A stretch of DNA of 64,000 nucleotides from contig JAHHIN020000030.1 of NCBI GenBank assembly GCA_019925095.2, forward strand, positions 8,950,501 to 9,014,500, written 5' to 3'. A program made the translations under genes and the position numbers. Positions within the stretch are counted from its first letter, which is position 1, and every line of letters begins with the position of its first letter. Source of the DNA: Dendrolimus kikuchii (lineage: Eukaryota > Arthropoda > Insecta > Lepidoptera > Lasiocampidae). Shown here piece by piece: positions 1 to 10,505 of the stretch. Under the pieces are notes generated by a model. That model was not told the DNA's origin, did not search any database, and saw only the letters and a list, made by a program, of their open reading frames with translations.

Positions 1-939
1 ACTCTGTACTTTTGATAAGTTCAAGTCAAAAATTCAGCTCTAATACTCAACTTCCAATGCTAAGCTTACCTTTATACTTTACATTTTATTTTATTTTTAA
101 AGGTTAATCATATAAAAAATATCTTGTAATTAATTGTTTGAGCCAATTTTTATTTTTACTTGTATAGTAAAAAATTTTTTTTAATGGAAACTTGATTGAT
201 ATATGTATTAATTTTGTGTTTTATGTTTAAGAATATTAATTATTGTATGTTTCCTAGACAAAATAAATAAAGGTTAGTTAGTAAAAGCTTATGAAAAACT
301 AAACTAGAAGTAAAATTTACCTATTGAGATAGGTATAAGCGTCAATAATACACGGTTTTCTAATAAAAATATCAGTATTAAATAAAATTATTATAAATTT
401 GTTCGAAACTATAAGAAGAAGCTTAATTTAATTAATCTTACATAGTTAGTACCTATTATAGTTTTCAATAAAATTTATTGTTATTGGTAGTCAAGCGTAT
501 CTCATAACTATTAAGAAGGTTTAAATTTATTCAGGAAACTACTGATTATTTTAATATCTTAGGGATACTTAGTTTCAATTTGTAATTTCTTAAATTCGAA
601 TAAATTAAATACGATTTAGATTTATTAAAAATTAATCGATATTAAAAATTTAAATATACATCGATGCAAACCATAGTCAATGTTGCCAGAAAAACGAAAT
701 GAAGCATTATATCACCATTTCATGGCAGTCGTTTGACGGACATTTGCTAATTTTTCGACATTTTACGTGACAGCACGTCATTTTCGACATTTGATTGATA
801 ATTTTCCATAGGATCCATCAAAATTAGTTTGTTTGAAAGTTAGTTTACGCGCTAAATGTTATTATTTTCGTACAATACAACAATTACGACGATGTGATAG
901 CTGGGTGTCCATCTTTGGTTAGCATTGGTTATATCCAAT
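1..939. other. AT-rich upstream region of the THAP gene
   Basis: No open frame, RNA gene or repeat family is recognisable in most of this stretch. The last 200 bases or so, just before the ATG at 940, are less AT-rich and probably include the promoter and 5' untranslated region of the THAP gene. No TATA box can be placed with confidence. Confidence 0.4.
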
Positions 940-3900
940 ATGACCGCACTAAAGTGCGTTGTGGAAGGTTGCAACTTGGAGTACGATGTTATTTGCAGCT
1001 TTTCCTTTTACAAGTGAGTATTATTTTATTATATCCTGCTGAATCTTATGAAAAAATACTTTTCCATTTTTCCTTTTATTCTTTAGTCTATGCCCTATAC
1101 CGTGACCTCGGCGCAGGTTGTACTTTAAAACCTCTTTTCAATATTGGCGGGAGTTTGTTATCATTCTATTATTTCCTTATTTACCGCTATTCAGTACCTT
1201 AATAACCATATGTAAGTACAGTTAATACCAGTGAATGTATTCTGCATACATTTAAAAGCAATATTGGCAATGTATAACAACCCATTTTAATATTTACATA
1301 ACATATTTATATCTGGATTTTATATGAGTACCAGTAGCTTTATACATCTTTGTATGAAGCACAGTTAAAGAACAACTGTAATGCTGTAGTCACACATTCA
1401 AATCAACTTTTCATCCAAACTTGGCTCCTATATGAAGTATTCAATATTACATTCAATATTTCATCCAACTACCACACTACATATTAGTCTCAATATCAAA
1501 TATGAAGCCAAATTACTGCCAATGCAGAGCAAAAAGTGCTGTACAATAACTTATAAACCCTAGAATGGGGATGGCGAACCAATGGCATGTGTTCCATTGA
1601 GAACTCACAAAGTTCTTTAAGAAGTATTATATTACAAACGAACATAAGTGAACCTATGCTATGGAGTGTTCAGGCGAGGGGTTAAAAGTAACATTTTACA
1701 ATCCTAATATAAGTATTTGTCATCTAAACTGCAAACAGAACTCTCACTAATGTTACTTTAATATGAATTATGTGTATATCTGAAACATTGATTGTTTATT
1801 ATACATTGCAAAATGTATTTCTATTTTGTAGTAAATTTTAAGTTTTGAGTTGACAGTATTCAGTATTATTACTTTCTCAATAATCGCAAAGTCATAATTA
1901 TTTGAAGGCAAATCTATTGCCTCATTAAACATTACTTAAGAAAAATGGTACATAGATTCACCAGCCTAACAGTAGAAGCTTACAAATATGGTTTAGATAC
2001 ATATACTTATTACTTGCATCACATAAAAGAATAAGGAAAGGTGTACAACAGGAAGTACAACTCGCTATGAATGATAGACTCAGGGGCATAGCTACGCCAT
2101 ATCAGCCATACTAATGATATGGGGCCCCCACACCACAGGGGCCCTGAAAATGTGTTAGAAAAATTCCTAAAATGTTATTCACAATCTTTTATAGATTAAT
2201 AACATTTTTGAGAATAACTGCTGAGCCAAAGGAACGGGTATCATACTTGTCATTATTGTCTATAGAGGCAGTAAAACTAGAAAAACTGAAATTGTCTCTC
2301 TTCCATACCCAACTCTCGCTTCGATACGTGAGCGTAGGTACCAGCACTGCGTTGTGTATGGCAAGCTGGGCCTTCTGGCTGAGGTTCTTAGCGCCTAGAA
2401 GTTTCCCTAACGCTCCATCCACACTATGGATGATTTGATAAATAAGCTTGCCGAAAAAAAAAGAGACATATCTGAATCTTTTATTTGAATTGTCTGTCTA
2501 ACTTACCTCTTAGGAGTATTAAGTATAAGTAATAACTTATAATTTTTGTTTCTTTTATAAAAAACTACCTTCCTTTGGGCCCCCAGAACACATTTTTATA
2601 TAGGGCTTGTCTAAGTCCTGTTACACCACTAGATAGACTAATGTGTTCTGCACAATAATCCATTGTCCAAAATTCCTGCACAGACTCTTTTCATCATCCT
2701 TGCCTTTGAGCTTGTTTCTACTTTGAAATATAATGGAATATTTGGAACCAGCCCCCAATATTATTAAACTGCCCTCTGTTTAAGGCAAGGTAACTACTTT
2801 CCATCTGGTGGCCTTTCAGCCTTTGCAATAAATGACAGGTTACCTTGTAATGCACCAATGATTTCTCATCTCCAGTGCAAACATATCATCGGACAAAGAT
2901 GACAAGAGGCAAGAGTGGATTGAAGGTGCTATGCAAGAGGAGAGTGAGTGCCTTTGGAGACATGTTAGCCTTCAGCTTTGTGGGTAAGAATACCTTTTTA
3001 ATTTTTTACTGATTTGTGTCTGTATGAAGTGTTTCACTTTAACCCTGTCTACATTCTACATCCACTATACTCAACCTGCAACGTGCCTAATTTAAGTGTG
3101 TGGCTCCCTGGCATACTACATAAACTAGGGCCAAAGAGACGAGATACAAAAGGTCATTCACCTAAAAACTACTGTGGAGATGACAATCTATTATCTATCT
3201 CTTTCCATCTCGTGTATTTGTCGTAATTTGTGTCTTTGTCGTAAGATCAAGACGGGTTCGCCAACATTCGGGCGCCATTTTATAGTAAGAGTTACTGTTT
3301 TTAGTTCATTCCGTTTCGGAACGCGCTCGTGGTGATTCTTGTTATTTGTAGAAGTTTTGTTATTTTTCGTTGTTTATTTAATTATTGTTAGATTGTTGTT
3401 GTTGAATATTGTTTGTTGTTATTAAGAGTGGTTAATGATGGAGCCACAACCAAGTACTTCGAGAGATAAATCAACAGATTTTAGTTCTCCAGAAAAGAAA
3501 CGCCCAAAGGTATGTACAGGAAATATTTTACCATTGCATTGATATTTGGATTTTAGCTGATAGATATTAAATACAGTATACTTTAAAGTTATTTAAAAAA
3601 CAACAACTGTAATAATAAAACTTTTTTAATTTATTAAAAATGCACGTGAATAAAGTATATCATTTTAATTTAATTTTCAATTTCAGGTGACTAGTTTTAC
3701 GGTAAATGAAAAAAATATGGTTATTAACACCTATAAATATGTTAAAGAAACTGGGCCTAAGGATAAATACCCCTACAAAAAAGAGATGGCGCAGAAAACA
3801 GCTAGTATTTTAGGTATCGGCGTTGCATCAGTATATAGAATCCTCAAGGACTATAAAGAACACGGCGAAATTTCTCCTCCTGTCACCACCAAACTTAGAC

Positions 3901-6900
3901 CAACGTTTAGTGACAAAATCGATGATTTTACTAAATCAGCCATACGCAAAAAAGTACATGCTTTCTTTATTAAAGGCGAACTACCTACAGTGGAAAAAGT
4001 ACTTTCAGATATTAATGAAGACGATACACTACCAAATTTCAAAAGGACTACTTTCCAAAAAATATTAAAACATTTAAAGTTTAAGTATATCAAGAGGCAA
4101 AGAAATAATGCACTGATTGATAGAGATGATATTGTATTGTGGCGACGAAAATATTTACATAAAATAAAGAAGTACAGAGAGGAGAATCGGCGTATTTTTT
4201 TTATGGATGAAACATGGGTGAACGCAGGTTAGTAATTTTAAGTTTAAAAAAAAAATACACTTGAGCGCACAGAGTTTCTATCTTCAGTAGGGGAGGGGGG
4301 GGGGGGGGGGGTTATTATCCTTTAACGCATAATCAAAACTAAGTATTTCTGCCTGAAAGATTGTGTAAGATTATTATTTGTAGTATTGCCTATGTTTTAT
4401 TGTATCCTGTATGTTATTTTCAGGTCACACTGTTAATAAAACCTGGGTTGACACCGAAATAAAATCAAAACGGCGAGCGTTTTTAGAAGGTCTTAGTACA
4501 GGTGCGAAGAATCCTACCTCAAAGGGCCGGCGACTAATCGTAGTGCACATTGGAAACGAGGATGGTTTTGTGGAAGACGGTAGCTGGGTGTTTGAATCCA
4601 AAGGCACCGGTGATTATCACGAATCAATGGATGCTGCACATTTTGAAAACTGGTTTGAGAAGATATTGCCCAAGTTAGGCGAGAATGCAGTTGTCGTCAT
4701 GGATAACGCGCCTTACCACTCTAGGCGACAGGAAAAAACACCCAGCTCAACATGGTTGAAGGCTAACATTCAGCAGTGGCTTCGTAACAAAAATATCAGT
4801 TTCGATGAAAAGGAACTAAAAATACAATTATTAAATAGAGTAAAAATGGTGAAGAACCAATATCAATTATATGTCGTAGACGAATTGGCAAAGAAATATG
4901 GCGTCGAAGTACTAAGACTCCCTCCCTATCATTGTGAATTAAACCCAATTGAGTTGATTTGGGCTGATGTAAAGGGGCACGTAGCTAGAAACAATACTAC
5001 GTTTCAATTTGCAAAAGTAAAGGCACTATTAAGTGAGGGTATGGCGAAAGTCACGCCTGATCGGTGGAAGAAATGCGTGGAGCACGTTCATAAAGAAGAA
5101 GAGAAGTTTTTCAAACTTGATTTTATTGTAGATGACGTGATGGATAAATTTATTATACATGTTACAGATTCTGATTCTACAGACTCAGAACAATCGGCGT
5201 CAGACTGAATAAACAATGATTTCTTTAAAAAAATGTTTCACTTTTATCCTCATTTCCATAAACATTATTATTATTCTCATTTCAACTCAATTTCTTTATA
5301 TTAATTGTTACCTTTTTAGAATAACATATTAATAAATAAATTGTCTACTAAAATATATAATACAACTTTCAAAAAGTTACGCACCCCTGTATTTTCTAAT
5401 GACCTTGCATTGGTTTTGTTTACATTTGGTATCGCTTCTCTATCTCATAAGTTTTTGCTTATAAATTTTTAATAAGATAGAGTGACGTGCCAGGGGCACT
5501 GAAAATTCACAGAATACCAAAATCAGACAATCGTCTCAATTTGAGACAATAGTTAGCGGCAATTTTGATGAGATAATAATAGCAGAATTGGGCACCTGGT
5601 GTTGCAAATGTCCATAGATGATGTTAACTGCTTTTTATCAAGTGGGCTATAAGCTTGTCTGCTATACTACTGTACCAATTAAAAAAAAACACATAAATAA
5701 ATGAATAATGTGGCCTGGGGCACCTTATCTAGTGTGTCTATGCAGCTCCTATAACAAAAGATGGTGTATGGCTGATCCAACCCATTCAAATATACACAAA
5801 AAATTTCACCAATGTTCTGGAACCCTACTTCAATACCATCTACGGATCCAATTATAGATGTAAACTGTTCAGGCATCCACTCAAATTCACACAAAAAATT
5901 TGATCATAGTTCTGTAACCAGATTTCAGTGCCACCTATGGAATTCAAATGTCAATCTAAATCTCTCCAGGGACCCACTCAAACACACATAAAATTTCATC
6001 AAAATCAGTCCAACAGTTTAGGAGGAGTACAGGAATATACACACATACAGAAAAATGATATATATAAAAATAGGGTTATGTTAGATGTACTATTATTAAA
6101 GTTATATTTTGTAGGAATTTGTGGCTAAATGACTAATATTGAACATATTTGCTATATCTATGGAACCCTTCGCTCTGAGTGGATTCACACTGCTGACAGA
6201 TTGTTAATAAGGAGAAAGTTTCCAATTAGTTGTGTAACTATTTTACATCCTGGGCTCTGAAGATATAGCAGAAAGTTACTCAAAATGAAATAAAAAATAT
6301 ATTGAAAAAAATATTGTTAGGTTTATGACAATCCTAAAACGAGTAGGTACCTAATTAAGATAACGTAACGTGCTGTACTAGACTCAACTAGGACTAGGAA
6401 AGCGTACAATGGAAATTTATAATGATTAACAGCACAACCGCGTAAATTGAGTTATGAGATCCGTCGTATTTAGAAAACGTCGACGATCGGAGTTGAGATT
6501 CAAACGAAAATGCTGCCTGGTGCCACCACGCGATGGGCGTAATCATTTAATTAAACAATTGTTATCAACCACTTATACCAATCGGACTTTTAAAACAGCG
6601 GACAAAAATGGGTTGCAAGCAGTTGGTTTTCTCGTAAACCAAAATGTACGAGCCGCGCCGGTGGCCGGCGAGTGGCAGAACCAACTGATATACATTTATT
6701 AACTGACCAGCACGTGCTAGCGATACTTCATTAATTTTTAACTTTTTAGAGGTTCTTAAGTGTATATAATTACCTTCGCTGCGTTCAACGACGTTCTCTA
6801 AATACGCTTCCGTTTCATCATTCGAGAAGCTATCTTATTAGGGACTAGCTGCGCCCGCGGCCTCACCCGCTTGGTGATAGAAAATCGTCATATTTTGGAT

Positions 6901-9900
6901 AATTCATACTATATCTTTATAAATTATAGCCTATGTGTTATTCTGATGTGTAAGGTATATTACTGTAAAGTTTCATCAAAATACATTCAGTAGTTTTTGC
7001 GTGAAAAAGTAACAAACATACATCCATACATACATTCTTACAAACTTTCGTGTTTATAATATTTATAGGATTATAGGATACCTGGACTATATATGTAACT
7101 TAAAAGTGTAAAATAAAAATGTTCAAACAAAAAAGAAACTAACTTCAAGAGTAATTAAAAAGCTAAAAAAAAATATTTCTACAACATCTTGAAGTCAGTG
7201 CCGGTCGGTTTATGTTTTACTTGGCACCAACTTCAAGATGTAGAAAATTTTACTTTTTGCTTGTTAGTTACCCTTGAAGGTGGTTTCTTTTTTGTTAGAT
7301 ATTGTTTATTCCTGATATTTTTTTCATAAAGGTATAAATAATGATTAGGTACCACTTTGAATTGGACAACCAAGGATTGTGGATAGACTCGCCCATGCTG
7401 CCTGAGTTGCTGATGCCCCATGAGAAACCAACTCCCACACACGTCCCCACAGCTGCCGAGAAACGAGGTAAATATACTAATTTCATAAATTTTTTTAGGC
7501 ATGTGATCATTTAATTACAGCTCTTTAGGCAAAAACAACCATTATTTGCGTCATGTTCTTTGTTTTTGTATGTTAGACATTTTTCTAGGAAACTTAGGGT
7601 CATATAAGGGGGAGGTTGAGCAGGTGGATCCTTGCCGCAGATAGCGAAGAGGAGGTCGCAGGTGCCACTTTGCCCATCTTCCCCCGATGACGTAGTGGAG
7701 CTAGGGAGTCGGGGTACCTTCCCGGCAGGGTGTCTTGGTATCCAGGACACCCTTCCTAATTGACTTGAAACAAGGTGTCATATGCCATTTACGATTCGGA
7801 GGGATGCTGGAAGGTTTAGTGGGTATTCTGGCGATTGGTGCTTGCAACTTCTTGTATTATCAGAAGCTTGTATATCAGCCGTCGGGAGTCCTACATACCC
7901 CTTGGTGACCTCTCCTGAGGCCCGAGGGCATGTGCAAATGCTTTCTCGCAGTGTTAACAAAAAGATAAAAATAAACTTAGGGTCACAGCACTGCCGTCCA
8001 GAAGTGGACCCAAAGTTGTCGCGTGGTCTACGTATCGACACAATCCACGAATTGCTAAATAGTCTGCCAGCGATTAGCAGTGGGCCTTTACGTGAATCAT
8101 TCCTGGTAGCGAGTTGTCACCGAGTGGTTCACTCGCCGTCGTGGCGTGGACAGCTTGCGAGCGAGGCCATTCAGTGCTGGTTGGGTGCCAGGTGGCGTTA
8201 CTCATTGACACTACATCTTTGTCTTCCGTGATCACGGCTACTGAAATATAACCGAATCGTCGATGTAAAACTCAAATAAAATGATTAAAATTCAATACTT
8301 GGAACAACAAACAAATGACAGTGAACAATTAAGACAATTTTTAAAATGAATTATAGACAATTTAAGTTTCAAAGGTAATAAACCATCTTGTCGATTACGC
8401 ATTATAGGGATTCTGGCTTCTCGGATACATCAGTTGCAGCACTAATATTGAGTAAACTTATTTATAATTAGGTCCCAAATTAGCAAAAATTGGTTGTGGG
8501 CCAACGCTGTTCTCTCGTTAGGAACTGGTGGCGATTTCAAATGTTTGTCTTAATTTTTTTTTACTAAAAACCAATTCGAACACGCGATATAATCAGTTTG
8601 AAAATGTTTTCAAATGTGCCCGTAATGGTTGCAGGCGGCGGGCCTGGATCCTTGGGGGTTGCCAGCTATCAAGGCTTATACGAGAAATTCATTCGAGTAT
8701 CAAAACAACCCAGAGGTACTTATCAACATTTTGTACCTTATTAAAAAAACAAGTAATTATTCTGGAAACAGTCTAACTAAAATTAGTAGAATACCACTGT
8801 AGGGCAAATTATACAAAGTTACCAAACTTTTTCATATCATATTGTAACTAAAGTTCGTAGATTACCACTGTATGGCATATTATGAGAAAAATACAGCAAA
8901 CTTTTTTTAATATATGTAAGTAAAAGTAGTAGTTTACCACTGTGTATATGAAGCATAGTAAACTAAAATCAGTAGATTACCACAGTAGACCATATCATGA
9001 AGAATAACCACACTGGATGATATCATAGTGTAACTAAAAGTAGTAGATTATAACTATCAATGGCATATTATGAAAATATTATCAAACCTTTTAATATCGT
9101 AACGTTACTAAAATTAGTAGATTACCACTGTGTGGCACATTATGTAAAATTATCAATTGATTTTAACACATTGACAAACTGATAGGTTTTTCTAATTTGG
9201 ATAGATCTCCAGGTTCGCCTTTCTTATTCGCAATTCGCCGTCTTTAAATAAATATATATTAATCGATTTTAAACATTTAAATTCTAACTATTCTCTCACG
9301 TCGTATTTGATTTAGCATAGCTATTATTTAGCATAGGACACCAGACAGGAGGATGGAATAAGGGGAGGCGTATGTTATTGAATGAATGAATCTTTATTTG
9401 CAGAGACACAGGTAGTGGTATGTCGACAATAGTTGTGTAGTGGAACACTTATAAGCCAATAGATGGCGCTGTGCAATAATTGTAATATTGAGGTCGCGAA
9501 CGTTTCCCGACACGTAAAAAAATATATATACAAATTTCCAACAATAACAGTTTTTTTTAATTGCATGAGTTCAGCAGACAGGCTGACGGCCCACCTAATA
9601 GTAAGCGGTTACCATCGCCTATGGACATTTGCAACACCAAAGACGTTACAAATGCGTTGCTGCTCTCTTGAGGGAGTCTGGAACCTGGCCACTAATGCTG
9701 GAACACAACTCAAGGTTGTTATGGCGGCATACTCTAGACCAGGGGTGGTAGCCATCCAGTTGGGCAATATCTTACCACCTGGCCAAGGCCTGCGAGGAAC
9801 AACAATAGCCTCACTGGAAGATCTTCCTTTGAGACAGAGAAGCATGCCATCTCGCTATTTCACCCTATACGGGGTCATCCTTCAGTTGGCAAAACAGTGT

Positions 9901-10333
9901 GACTAGTATCACCGTATCTGACCTATGGTCATACAAATTTAAATGTGTTTTTTACCTTTTACATTTTAAATTATATTAATACTCAAAACATTTAGATTCA
10001 TGTAATTAAAGTCAAATAAATTGATAATATGAAATGAATATAATAAAATATAGGGTCTAAATTAAAAATTTGAAAGTATATTTGGTTCCCGTGACTCCGA
10101 CATTACGGCGTTGCGACAGAACACCGAGTTAGTTTATTTGGTAGTTCCGAGCATGCCACCAGGAGTCCAACACTAGAAAAATGTTCATTATTATTTTTGA
10201 AGTCTTCAATGCATGGTAATAATAATCCTGTGAGGGTCGGTGCTGGTGGTTATATATGGTGTTCTCGAGGTGTGAGAGAAATTGGACCAGGTTTTATATT
10301 TTAACTATTTTCCGATATATTGTCCATACATTA

Positions 10334-10375
<42 letters not shown>

Positions 10376-10438
10376 ATATATATGTGTATATATATGTGTA
10401 TATATATGTGTATATATATGTGTATATATATGTGTATA

Positions 10439-10505
<67 letters not shown>

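Noticed and set aside
3120..3185. Left terminal repeat of the Sailor-type element
   Set aside because: 'aaggtcatt' matches the inverse of the right flank, but the rest does not align and the TA-flanked end is not matched.
7782..8231. A 149-codon plus frame
   Set aside because: Its end is a Penelope-associated repeat seen elsewhere, and the translation has no motif.
9463..9906. A 147-codon frame resembling a gene
   Set aside because: It is the reverse of a SINE-like repeat found five times in the window; copies do not keep the frame.
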